From NCBI RefSeq assembly GCF_900101095.1, contig NZ_FNFM01000006.1:252101-316100 (forward strand): a stretch of DNA of 64,000 nt, read 5' to 3'. The translations under genes and the position numbers were made by a program. Positions 17,404 through 27,264 of this stretch are shown piece after piece (within the stretch, counting starts at the first letter, position 1; each line of letters opens with the position of its first letter). The notes beneath the pieces were generated by a model. That model made no database searches, was not told the DNA's origin, and saw only the letters and a program-made list of their open reading frames with translations. The stretch is from Actinopolyspora mzabensis. Its GTDB lineage: Bacteria; Actinomycetota; Actinomycetes; Mycobacteriales; Pseudonocardiaceae.

Positions 17404-18722
17404 GGTCTGCTGTCCAGTGCGCATTCGGTGATTCGCCGTTCGTGAGTGGCGAGCCAGGTTCGGACCTCCTGCTTCGAGGCAGTGTCGAAAGCCGGAATGT
17501 CGGAGATCCTCGGGCGCAAGCCGCTCGTCCGTTCGGCCCGGCCCGCCAGCCAGTAGGACAGCTCAGTGGCGATGTCCGCCGGGTGTCGGGATTCGAGCAC
17601 GGTACGAACCATGCCGGGCTGGGAACGTTCGGGGAACCGAGCCGCGCAGGCGGGGGAACCGGCCAGCCCGTAACCGACCTGCCGTTGCAGGGTTCTCGTA
17701 GAGCCGGTCATATCAGTGCGGACTCGGATTCCGACACCGACGATGCCATCGGGTCTCGAATCAGCCTGCGAGCCGCCCAACAGCGCACTGTCCCAGACTT
17801 GTTCACCGTGCGTGGGTACGCTGCCGTAGGCCTGATAGACCGGTTCAGCGGCAGCGATCAATTCGTCGAGCTCCGGCTGATGAGCCTGATGCACGCAGAA
17901 GCGGACCCCCGCCTCGGTCCGGCAGGTTCGTGGTGGTTCGGAAGCGGCTTCGGCGAGCCGGGGATCAGTACCGAGCGGCGCCAGCAACATCGCGAGCAGC
18001 AGCACGATCATTCCCCCGGTGCTCCAGGACGGGATCTTCCATCGTCGTGAGCGTGCCAGGGCGCGGGAGGCCATGAGGCTTGTTGCGGTCGTGACCAACA
18101 ACATGAACGCCACACGGTAGCCGACGACGGACAGGTTGGGCGTCTGTCCCACTCCCGCCCCGTCGTAAGTGACCGGAACGATCGCGCGGAAATTACCCGA
18201 GCTGGCCATGTTGAGCTGGATCGCCAGAAAACCGAGCACCAATATCAACGGGCTGACCCACGCTGTGGTCGCCAGCACTCCGGCGAAGTACCCGACCGCT
18301 GTGGCGGTGAACACGCTCAACAGGCCGGTGAGTACTGGGAGCGGGCCAGGACCTCCCGCATGAGCTGTCAGGATCGTCAGCACCACGAGCGGGAACATGC
18401 CCAATGCGTAGCTGCCGGTGAAAACACCACCGAGCAAACCGAGCTGGCGGATCGCGATCGGTGAGCCGCTGCGGAGCGAGCTCGCCAGATTGGTGATCCG
18501 ATCCGGTCCGGTCAGACGTCCCGCGGCGTAGGCCGCGGCAGCGGCGCTGAGCGGTACCGCGAAGATCAACGGTTCGGAGACGAATTGCTGCGAGGTGCGC
18601 GCCCACACCTGGTAAGGCCAGGAGAACATTTCCAATGTTTGTGAGAACACCGCCAGGGTGATCGATATCGCAGGCAGCAGTAGCGGCAGCGAACCCAGTG
18701 GCCAGCGGGAGGGGCGGATCAT
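17400..18722 (-). CDS. ABC-2-type transporter membrane protein
   Basis: A 440-residue membrane protein. About seven hydrophobic segments lie in residues 1-245, followed by a roughly 190-residue extracytoplasmic or soluble domain containing two cysteines (CRTEAGVRFC) and a late C-terminal pair. I do not recognise a named family beyond ABC-2-like permeases. The assignment rests on four-base overlaps with the upstream ATPase gene and the downstream membrane gene, which make one operon. The C-terminal domain is unusual for a permease and might bind a substrate. Cargo is unknown; a small secreted protein encoded next door is one candidate. Confidence 0.65.
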   Translation of the reverse strand: MIRPSRWPLGSLPLLLPAISITLAVFSQTLEMFSWPYQVWARTSQQFVSEPLIFAVPLSAAAAAYAAGRLTGPDRITNLASSLRSGSPIAIRQLGLLGGVFTGSYALGMFPLVVLTILTAHAGGPGPLPVLTGLLSVFTATAVGYFAGVLATTAWVSPLILVLGFLAIQLNMASSGNFRAIVPVTYDGAGVGQTPNLSVVGYRVAFMLLVTTATSLMASRALARSRRWKIPSWSTGGMIVLLLAMLLAPLGTDPRLAEAASEPPRTCRTEAGVRFCVHQAHQPELDELIAAAEPVYQAYGSVPTHGEQVWDSALLGGSQADSRPDGIVGVGIRVRTDMTGSTRTLQRQVGYGLAGSPACAARFPERSQPGMVRTVLESRHPADIATELSYWLAGRAERTSGLRPRISDIPAFDTASKQEVRTWLATHERRITECALDSRP

Positions 18723-19486
18723 TCGGCCACCCCCAGGCTGTTCACCAGTGTGTCGTAGGCCCGTTCGAACGGGGAACCCAATGCCGACGAGGTCGACTCC
18801 GGGGCGTTGGCTTCCAGGAGTCCGTGGAACTCCTCGTTACCGCCCGCGAACGCGAGGCGTCCCGCGGCGAGAACCGCGACGGTCCCGCACAGTTGCGCGA
18901 TGTCCTCGAGCAGATGGCTGGACAGCAGGACGGTTCGTTGCTCGCCGAGTTCGCCGAGCAGTTCCCGCAGACGTAGTCGCTGCCCTGGATCCAGGCCCAC
19001 TGTGGGTTCGTCCAGCACCAGGACGGATGGATCGTGTACCAGAGCGGCCGCGAGACCGAGGCGTTGCCGTTGGCCGCCGGAGAGCTTTCGTACCCGTAGG
19101 CGCGCGTATTCGGACAGCGATACCGATTCCAGAGCGCGTTCTGCGGCGGGCAGACATTCCGCGTCGGACAGACCGTTGATCCATCCCGCGTAGGCGACCG
19201 TGTCACGGGTCCGCATCTCGGAGGCGAGCGAGAACCGCTGGGGAACGTAACCGAGCAGTTTTCGTGCTGCCCTGCGGCCCTGCGAGGTGCCCAAGTCGTT
19301 CCCGCTCAGCAGTATTCGTCCCTCGGAGGGAAGGGAAACGGTGGTGAGCAGCGAGAGCAAAGTTGTTTTACCGGCGCCGTTCGGCCCCAGTAAGCCGTTG
19401 ACTCCCTTCCCGAAGGTCCACGAGACGTCGTGCAACGCGGTGTGCCGTCCGTACCGGAAAGTCACCCGGTCCAGCTCCACGTCCAA
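18719..19486 (-). CDS. ABC transporter ATP-binding protein
   Basis: A 255-residue ABC ATPase. Walker A GPNGAGKTT is at 34-42, the Q-loop is in GYVPQRF (79-85), the signature LSGGQRQRL is near 134-142, Walker B VLVLDEPTVGLDP is near 154-166, and the switch His is in SSHLLEDI near 189. The class is the one that serves ABC-2 exporters. It overlaps the permease gene by four bases (ATGA). TTG 19486 is the longest start; GTG 19480 is possible. It energises the membrane subunits encoded downstream. Confidence 0.9.
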   Translation of the reverse strand: MDVELDRVTFRYGRHTALHDVSWTFGKGVNGLLGPNGAGKTTLLSLLTTVSLPSEGRILLSGNDLGTSQGRRAARKLLGYVPQRFSLASEMRTRDTVAYAGWINGLSDAECLPAAERALESVSLSEYARLRVRKLSGGQRQRLGLAAALVHDPSVLVLDEPTVGLDPGQRLRLRELLGELGEQRTVLLSSHLLEDIAQLCGTVAVLAAGRLAFAGGNEEFHGLLEANAPESTSSALGSPFERAYDTLVNSLGVAE

Positions 19487-19674
19487 GCGGTACAGCCCCT
19501 TTGAATCCGTTGATCACCCCGGCGGTCCGAGTCTGCCACGAGGACAGCAATCATATCCGCCGGGGTGTTTCCCCAGTACTCACGAATAATTTCTTATTTC
19601 ATGGATACCTGGATTGTTTTCTGTTGAGTTTTGATGGTTACACGTTTCGTCTGATCGATATTGAAACGGGCAGG

Positions 19675-20067
19675 TCAGCAGACTGCCTTGTGGGTTCCTT
19701 CGGTTTCCTGTCCGCTATTCGTGAAGGTGTACGAATAGTAGGACATATCGGACTCCTCGCACACGCCGTGTGCTCTTAATCCGGCAGTGTTCGTCAAACG
19801 CTGCGTTTTTTCGGCGAGTGTGTTGTCGGGCCACAGAGGAACGTCCTTGTTTAACCTGATGGTTACGTTTACGGCCCTCGGGCAACTCGGTCCCCGCCTG
19901 GCTTGCGCGAAAAGCCCTATGTTGTCGAAGCTGGGAACGTCAGCGGCCAGTCCGCAGGCCGCCCTCTGGCTGGAAGAGGTATCTGACCAGGCGGGAGCGG
20001 CGAGTGCTGCTCCTCCTGCGGCTACGCTTGCCGTAATGCAGGCGACGGCTGCGATTTTCCTGAGCAT
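19675..20067 (-). CDS. Small secreted protein of unknown function
   Basis: A 130-residue protein with a clear Sec signal peptide (MLRKIAAVACITASVAAGGAALAAPA, cleavage near 26-30). The mature part of about 100 residues has four cysteines (AACG, PSCP, GVCE and the C-terminal KAVC), suggesting two disulphides. The strand-like phrases VNVTIRLNKDVPLW and SYYSYTFTNSG do not match any family I recognise. ATG 20067 follows TTAGGAGAA. It lies 188 bp upstream of the ABC operon on the same strand in a visibly A/T-richer stretch, and could be the transporter's cargo or an exported effector (inference). The 188-bp gap shows no gene. Confidence 0.7.
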   Translation of the reverse strand: MLRKIAAVACITASVAAGGAALAAPAWSDTSSSQRAACGLAADVPSFDNIGLFAQARRGPSCPRAVNVTIRLNKDVPLWPDNTLAEKTQRLTNTAGLRAHGVCEESDMSYYSYTFTNSGQETEGTHKAVC

Positions 20068-20481
20068 TGTTCTCCTAAAGCCCTGTTCTTCTCGATGTGA
20101 CCAGAAGAAAAGTAAACCCCAAGGTTACAGTTTTCTTCGTTTGGTCGATATATTTGTATCAACTCTGGCTTTGGAGATCAACAAAATTAAGAAAAATTAC
20201 TGATAATTACTCTTATTGGATCAATAAATAAGTGATTTTCGTCATTTTTTGCGGGGAAATGAGGATGTGTGTACATGGTGGTTTTTCGCTGCTCGTGGTG
20301 TGAGCAGTGGGGTAGGGCGATAGTTGACATGCCGTGTTCACTTCGCCCGAAGTCACTATATTCAGGGCGAGGGCGTGATCGCGTCCCCGACAGCATGGGG
20401 TGAGGCCGTATTGCGGGGCATTCAGCGCGCTCCCTGCGAGGAACGCGCCGAATGTATGAGATCTCCGTTCAGTGGGCGACG
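20068..20481. other. A/T-rich gene-free stretch
   Basis: A 410-bp region with long A/T runs, quite unlike the rest of the window. It holds the upstream region of the secreted-protein gene and a CTTCGCCCGAAG palindrome near 20341. TTGACA at 20324 and TATATT at 20357 are too far apart for a normal promoter. No coding frame is convincing. The composition supports foreign origin of the islet. Confidence 0.6.
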
Positions 20482-20502
20482 GTCAGCGCGCCGCCCGCTC
20501 GT
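20482..20502. repeat. Right 21-bp direct repeat, in the 3' end of the OYE gene
   Basis: Same 21 bases as 16739-16759. It covers the TGA stop and the last six codons (YERAAR) of the Old Yellow Enzyme gene on the minus strand, so the gene end would be intact before and after an insertion here. Confidence 0.65.
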
Positions 20503-21544
20503 ACTGCTTCGGCCAGGGCGAGGCGGCCCGCAACCGGTCGGCCGCGTGCAGCGGCCAGTGCGGGTTGCGCAGTAGCTCGCGAGCCAGCAGCACCGCGTCG
20601 GCCGAGCCGGAGGCCACGATCTCCTCGGCCTGCTCCGGGGAAGTGATCATCCCCACAGCCCCGGTGGAGATCTCCGCCTCCTGCCGTATCCGGCGCGCGT
20701 AAGGCACCTGGAAGCCGGGACCGACCGGGATGGACACCCCGGGTTCGATTCCGCCGGAGGACGCGTCGATCAGGTCCACGCCGTGCTCGGCCAGCAGCTC
20801 GGCCAGCCGCACCGAGTCGTCGCCGGTCCAGCCGCCCTCGACCCAGTCGGTCGCCGAGAGCCGCACGAACAGTGGCTTGCCCGCGGGCCACACCGCGCGC
20901 ACCGCCTCGGCGATCTCCAGCGCCAGTCGCGTCCTGCCCTCGAAGTCGCCGCCGTACTCGTCGGTGCGGTCGTTGGCCAGCGGGGAGCAGAACTGGTGCA
21001 CCAGGTAGCCGTGCGCGAAGTGCAGCTCGACCACGTCGAAGCCCGCCTCGTCGGCCCGCCGGGCCGCGGCGGCGAAGTCGGCGGGCAACGCCGCGACCTC
21101 CTCGGTGCGCAGCGCGCGCGGCGCGGCCAGCTCCCCGAACGCCCGGCCGGTGGAACTCACCGTCGGCCAGCCGCCCTCGGTTTCGGGGACGGCGTCGTCG
21201 CCGTTCCAGGGAGCGTTCGCCGAGGCCTTGCGGCCCGCGTGGGCCAGCTGCACGCCCGGCGTGGCGCCCTGCGCACGCAGGAAGTCGGTGATCCTGCGCC
21301 ACGCGGCGACCTGTTCGTCGTTGTACAGCCCGGTGTCGGCGGGGCTGATCCTGCCTTCCGGGACCACGGCCGTGGCCTCGCTCAGCACCAGCCCGGCCCC
21401 TCCGGTGGCGAACTGCCCCAGATGGACCAGGTGCCAGTCGTCCGGGACGCCTTCGGTGGCCGAGTACTGACACATGGGGGCGACCCAGGCGCGGTTCCTG
21501 ATGTCGATGTCGCGGAACTTGATCGGTTCGAACAGCATGCTCAC
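20483..21544 (-). CDS. namA: Old Yellow Enzyme, YqjM/NamA-type ene-reductase
   Basis: A 353-residue FMN-dependent TIM-barrel oxidoreductase that reduces activated C=C bonds with NADPH. YqjM-type features are Cys25 and Tyr27 in APMCQYSA, HLGQFATGGAGL near 41-52, HAGRKAS near 101-107, and the substrate-binding pair in HFAHGYLVHQF. SPEQAEEIV and LLARELLRNPHWPL form the FMN-phosphate end. Length is normal for the thermophilic-like OYE class. GTG 21544 and ATG 21538 are both possible. Physiological substrate is unknown. The stop lies inside a 21-bp direct repeat that bounds the islet downstream. Confidence 0.9.
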   Translation of the reverse strand: MSMLFEPIKFRDIDIRNRAWVAPMCQYSATEGVPDDWHLVHLGQFATGGAGLVLSEATAVVPEGRISPADTGLYNDEQVAAWRRITDFLRAQGATPGVQLAHAGRKASANAPWNGDDAVPETEGGWPTVSSTGRAFGELAAPRALRTEEVAALPADFAAAARRADEAGFDVVELHFAHGYLVHQFCSPLANDRTDEYGGDFEGRTRLALEIAEAVRAVWPAGKPLFVRLSATDWVEGGWTGDDSVRLAELLAEHGVDLIDASSGGIEPGVSIPVGPGFQVPYARRIRQEAEISTGAVGMITSPEQAEEIVASGSADAVLLARELLRNPHWPLHAADRLRAASPWPKQYERAAR

Positions 21545-21632
21545 GACTGTTGGGACACCGTGGCGGAACGGAGTATTCCGCTACGTCGCCCTCGTCACTC
21601 CCGAACCGCGCCGGGCTCAGGCCGTTCCGGCC

Positions 21633-22559
21633 TCACGGCATCGAGCTCGCCACGCGTTCGAAGGCCTCGGTGAGCAGGTCCCAGAAGGCACGCTGCTGGA
21701 GCGCGGTGGCCACCAGCGCGTTGTGCTCGGCCTCCGGGGCGAAGTCGGTGACCGTCATTCCCGAGGTGAACCGACCGGAGGTCTCCACGTCCACCCGGGC
21801 CCGCACCGTGGTGAACAGTTCCGGCGCGATCACGTGCGCCACCGCGCACGCGTCGTGGATGGCCGGTCCCTCGTCCCGGTACTGCCGATTGCTGCCGTAG
21901 AAGTCCAGACAGGGGGAGAGCAGTTCCTCCTGCAACTTCCCCAGCCCGACGAAGCGCTGCCTGACCTCGGACGTCGCCCTCGCCTGGTGCGTCAGGTCGA
22001 GCCCGAACATCACCGGCTCCCACGGCGCGTCGAAGACCACGCCCGCCGCCTCCGGGTCGGCCCCGATGTTGAACTCGGCCGCCGGGGTGAGGTTGCCACG
22101 CGTGTAGGAACCACCCATCACGACGAACTCTCGCACCCACTCGGCCAGCCGGGGTTCCTTGCGCAGCGCGAGTGCGACGTTGGTCAGCGGCCCCACCGCC
22201 ACCAGGCTGATCTCCCCGGGGGAGGCCGCGACCGTGTCGATGATGAAGTCCACCGCGTGCCGCGTATCCGGCTCGGCCTTCGCCGTGGGCAGCACCACGT
22301 CGCCCAGACCGGTGGCGCCGTGCACGGTGGAGGCCGTGTCCGGAGCGCGCAGCAGTGGGCGGTCGGCGCCGCGAGCCACCGGCACGTCCATGCCGTAGAA
22401 CTCGGTCAGGCTCAGCGCGTTCGGCGTGGTTCGCTCCAGCCCCACGTTGCCCGCCACCGTGGTTATCCCCACGACCTCCAGCTCGGGCGAACCGTGCGCC
22501 AGCGCTATGGCCAGCGCGTCGTCGATGCCGGGATCGCAGTCCAGCAGGATCCGTTTCAA
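21633..22559 (-). CDS. Inosine-uridine-type nucleoside hydrolase
   Basis: A 308-residue ribonucleoside hydrolase. The N-terminal Asp cluster DCDPGIDDALAIALA (7-21) binds the catalytic calcium. The phrases TVAGNVGLERTTPNAL, EFNIGADPEAAGVV and the later FYGSNRQYRDEGPAIHD are family landmarks. It cleaves the N-glycosidic bond of nucleosides for purine/pyrimidine salvage in the cytoplasm. The TTG at 22559 fits the family N-terminus; upstream GCGAGG is a modest ribosome site. It lies 43 bp downstream of a Fic-like gene on the same strand, so the two may be cotranscribed. Confidence 0.9.
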   Translation of the reverse strand: MKRILLDCDPGIDDALAIALAHGSPELEVVGITTVAGNVGLERTTPNALSLTEFYGMDVPVARGADRPLLRAPDTASTVHGATGLGDVVLPTAKAEPDTRHAVDFIIDTVAASPGEISLVAVGPLTNVALALRKEPRLAEWVREFVVMGGSYTRGNLTPAAEFNIGADPEAAGVVFDAPWEPVMFGLDLTHQARATSEVRQRFVGLGKLQEELLSPCLDFYGSNRQYRDEGPAIHDACAVAHVIAPELFTTVRARVDVETSGRFTSGMTVTDFAPEAEHNALVATALQQRAFWDLLTEAFERVASSMP

Positions 22560-22602
22560 CCTCGCAACCCTTCGTCTCCTGGTACGACTTCGTCACCGCG
22601 GT

Positions 22603-23361
22603 TCACCCGACGGAGTCGGCGATCGACTTCGCCTCCTTGGAGCCGGTCTCCAACGAGCGGCAGCAGTACACGATCCAGGCCGCCACACCATCGCTCTCGC
22701 CCGAAGTGAATCCCGCCGCGGCCGAAGCGTACTCCTGCTGCCTGCGGAAATGGGTCACTTCCGGGACGACGAGCCCCTTCGGATCCAGGCCGCTGCCGAT
22801 CACGGTCAGGCGTGCCGCCGCTCGCGCGATCACCCCGTCGACCTCACCGAAGGGGGCCAGTGCCAGCAGTTCCCCGTGCACCACGGCGGCCTGCACCGGG
22901 CCGGGCACGGTGCCCTGCGCCTGCCCGCCGAGCTCGGTGATCATCCTGGCCAGCAGATCGAGTCGGCTCGACACCTCCGGGTCGGCGCGCGGACGTCCGA
23001 GGCGTTCCTGCTCGTCCGCCCCCACGAGATCGGCCGCGGCCAGCACGTGCAGCCGGGCCAACGCCTGCAGCGGGGCGCGTTGCCAGGTCGACAACAGCGG
23101 CCCCAGGGCTTCCGCCACCCGCAGTGAGCCCGCCAGCAGCGGATCGGTGACCTCGCCGCCTTCCGGGATCTCGGTGGCTCCCCCGGCCACCGCCGCCGAG
23201 GCACGTGCCGCACGTACCGAGGCCTCCGCAGCCGTGGTCGCCCAGCCCCGACGGTTCGTCGGGTGTTCGTGGACCTCGTCGATCGCGGCCCTCGCCGCGT
23301 CGACCGCCTCCGACACACCGGGGAGCCCCACCAGCGGGCGTAGCGATTCCTGCGCGTTCAC
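22603..23361 (-). CDS. Degenerate Fic-like protein
   Basis: A 252-residue, mostly helical, Ala-rich protein. LLALAPFGEVDGVIARAAARL (166-186) follows the spacing of the Fic core (HPFxxGNGRxxR), but the catalytic His is Ala169, the Asn is Asp175 and the first Arg is Val177. The final Arg180 is kept. It should therefore not AMPylate by the usual mechanism. GTG 23361 is chosen because the longer frame upstream overlaps the next gene and has no homologous look. It sits between DUF1697 and nucleoside-hydrolase genes on the same strand. The Fic link is by motif only; another helical fold is possible. Confidence 0.55.
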   Translation of the reverse strand: MNAQESLRPLVGLPGVSEAVDAARAAIDEVHEHPTNRRGWATTAAEASVRAARASAAVAGGATEIPEGGEVTDPLLAGSLRVAEALGPLLSTWQRAPLQALARLHVLAAADLVGADEQERLGRPRADPEVSSRLDLLARMITELGGQAQGTVPGPVQAAVVHGELLALAPFGEVDGVIARAAARLTVIGSGLDPKGLVVPEVTHFRRQQEYASAAAGFTSGESDGVAAWIVYCCRSLETGSKEAKSIADSVG

Positions 23362-23495
23362 GGGTCCAGACGCTACCCGTCCGTTCGGATGAAGCCGTAC
23401 CCCTCCGTGCCGCTGCTCACCAGCGGCCGCTCGCCGCGAGGACTTCCTCCCCGGCACGGGTTTCCCCGACGAACGGGTCCGTGCACTGTCGCGCG

Positions 23496-24059
23496 CTACG
23501 AGCCCACCAGTTCGAGCAGCTTCGACACCGTGTTCCAGTTCCGGGTGGTCGCGACGGTGTCCCCCAGCACGGCCGGCCGGCTCAGGGCGGCGGCGAGTCC
23601 GGATCTGCCGATGCCGTCCGGCAGGTACATGTAGATCACCCGGTCGCCGAGTCGGAACCGCTCGGGGTGGAATCCCGCCGGGTCGAGCGTGGTGGTCCGC
23701 TCCTCCGGAAGTCGCCGGGACAGGAAGCTCGCGTGCAGCAGCTTGCCGTGACCCGCGGCCTCGGGGAAGGGATTGCCCGCCGCGACTTCCCGCAGATAGC
23801 CCGCTTCGCGAACCAGGCACGACACGTTGATGCCGAACCGCCGTTCGATGCCGTGCTCCAGCAGTTCGCCCAGGGCCGATTCGTCGCCCGAGTCGTGGCT
23901 GAACACGAGATTGCCGCTGTTGAGGTGGCTGCGTACTTCCGCCAAGCCCAGTTCCCGGGCGAGCTCCCGCAGCCCCGCCATGTCCACCCTGGTCCGCCCG
24001 CCGACGTTCACCCCGCGAAACAGGGCGACGTAGCGGGCTTCCGTTCCGTTGGTGCTCAT
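23496..24059 (-). CDS. DUF1697 family protein
   Basis: A 187-residue soluble protein. The start YVALFRGVNVGGRTRVDMAGLRELARELG and the end TVATTRNWNTVSKLLELV are diagnostic of DUF1697 proteins, widespread in actinobacteria and of unknown function. ATG 24059 gives the standard N-terminus. The 134-bp gap to the Fic-like gene shows nothing notable. Confidence 0.85.
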   Translation of the reverse strand: MSTNGTEARYVALFRGVNVGGRTRVDMAGLRELARELGLAEVRSHLNSGNLVFSHDSGDESALGELLEHGIERRFGINVSCLVREAGYLREVAAGNPFPEAAGHGKLLHASFLSRRLPEERTTTLDPAGFHPERFRLGDRVIYMYLPDGIGRSGLAAALSRPAVLGDTVATTRNWNTVSKLLELVGS

Positions 24060-24300
24060 GTTCGTAACGTATCCCGCGGGGCCGACTTGGGCGGGGGTTC
24101 GAGCTCCGCGGAGCCATCGGACTTCGGCCCCGGGAGTCGGAGCGGAAAAGTTCGAACAGGGCGCGAGAGCAGTGCACGAGCAGTGTTTTCTTGCTGCTCT
24201 CTTCCGGGCATACTCGCCTGAACGTGGGTAATTGTTTCGGGTGATCATGTAGCGCTCGGTGATGTCCGTTTCGCGGCGTTCCGGTTCGCCGCGCGTGGCT

Positions 24301-24328
24301 CGCCCGAGCGAGATCACGCGCTCGGGCG
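24301..24328. promoter_or_regulatory. 10-bp inverted repeat upstream of acs
   Basis: CGCCCGAGCG and its complement CGCTCGGGCG are separated by eight bases. It lies in the 563-bp gap (24060-24622) between the divergent DUF1697 and acs genes, about 295 bp before the acs start. It could be an operator or a hairpin. The gap otherwise holds no convincing gene. Confidence 0.35.
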
Positions 24329-24622
24329 CTACTCGTGCGGGGTATTCACAGCTGCCGGCAGAGCGGCCAGAATCGTGGCGACAGCGGAGGATCGATGCCG
24401 TTCACGTGCGAATAGGTAGTGCGTTTCGCATTCGCGCGGCTTAGCATCGACTCGCGGAAGCGATGCCGCCCCGATCTTTCGAGGCACGTCTCCGGGGAGA
24501 CTGGATCCCCCGGGCAAATTGGTCTCAACCTTTGCGAGATTCCCTCTATCGAAGTAAGCCGAATCCCACTACGGTTCGGTTACAGACAGAGCTGTAGCAG
24601 CAGCCACGGAGGTTCGACACCG

Positions 24623-26605
<1,983 letters not shown>

Positions 26606-26639
26606 CAGCGGGACCGCATCCGCTCGGTCCGCGGGGCGG

Positions 26640-26869
26640 TGCTGGTGGCGGAACCTCTGGCACGGCTCTCGTTGCGGGGAGGCCCGACATGGGGTGGGTA
26701 CTACACCACGTCGGGCCTTCCTCGCGAGAGTCGCACCGGAGAACCCGCGGCGGTGCCGCCTGCGAGGGCGGCTGGAGTTCGGCCTGGGTGAGTGGTTGGA
26801 GCTTGCGCCGCGGAAGTGGTGGGAGTTCGGCCCCACGTCGTAGCGGCCCGGCGATTTCGCGAGAAATCG
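26640..26869 (+). repeat. Composite intergenic repeat, copy 4, with downstream short hairpin
   Basis: In sense 34 bp after acs. GGCCCGAC and GTCGGGCC form the inner stem, with a slightly altered apex (GTGGGTACTAC). About 90 bp on is the perfect short hairpin CGATTTC-GCGA-GAAATCG (26852-26869). A further degenerate copy, CGATTGC-GTTG-GAAATCG, lies at 26904-26921. The remaining part of the 26606-27264 gap is gene-free. Confidence 0.85.
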
Positions 26870-27081
26870 ACGCCCGGAGGGGTGCCCAGCCGCAGTGGAG
26901 CGGCGATTGCGTTGGAAATCGACGCCGCCGCTGCCGCGCCGGCAGCTGAGCGCGGCGAGCGGGCTCCCGGATGTCGCTCGATTTTTCTCACATCCCGGAT
27001 GTGTACCCGCCTGCCCCCGAACGGGTGATCCCGGGGAGCGCGGCCGAGTGAGCCACCGAAACCCCAGTTCACAGCGGTTTC

Positions 27082-27104
27082 AGTTGTGGATTAACAACTT
27101 TTTC
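27082..27104 (+). terminator. Terminator-like hairpin with T-run
   Basis: AGTTGT (82-87 of the 27 kb block) pairs with ACAACT around a six-base loop and runs straight into TTTTTCCCC. It is about 480 bp past acs and 160 bp before nhaA, so it does not obviously end a known gene. Confidence 0.45.
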
Positions 27105-27264
27105 CCCGATTGACAACCCCCACGTCCCGCGCCGCCCCGTCGGCGTCGCCATGCCGCTCTCGACGGGGCGGGGCGGACGTTCTCCCGTGTTAAGCTCAGC
27201 CGCGGGGCGAGCCGGAAAACGGTCATTGTGGAGTACGTGACGTAACAATCTCAGGAGCACCTCC

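Noticed and set aside
20324-20362. TTGACA and TATATT as a promoter in the A/T-rich islet end
   Set aside because: They are 27 bp apart, too far for a sigma-A promoter, and no gene follows on that strand.
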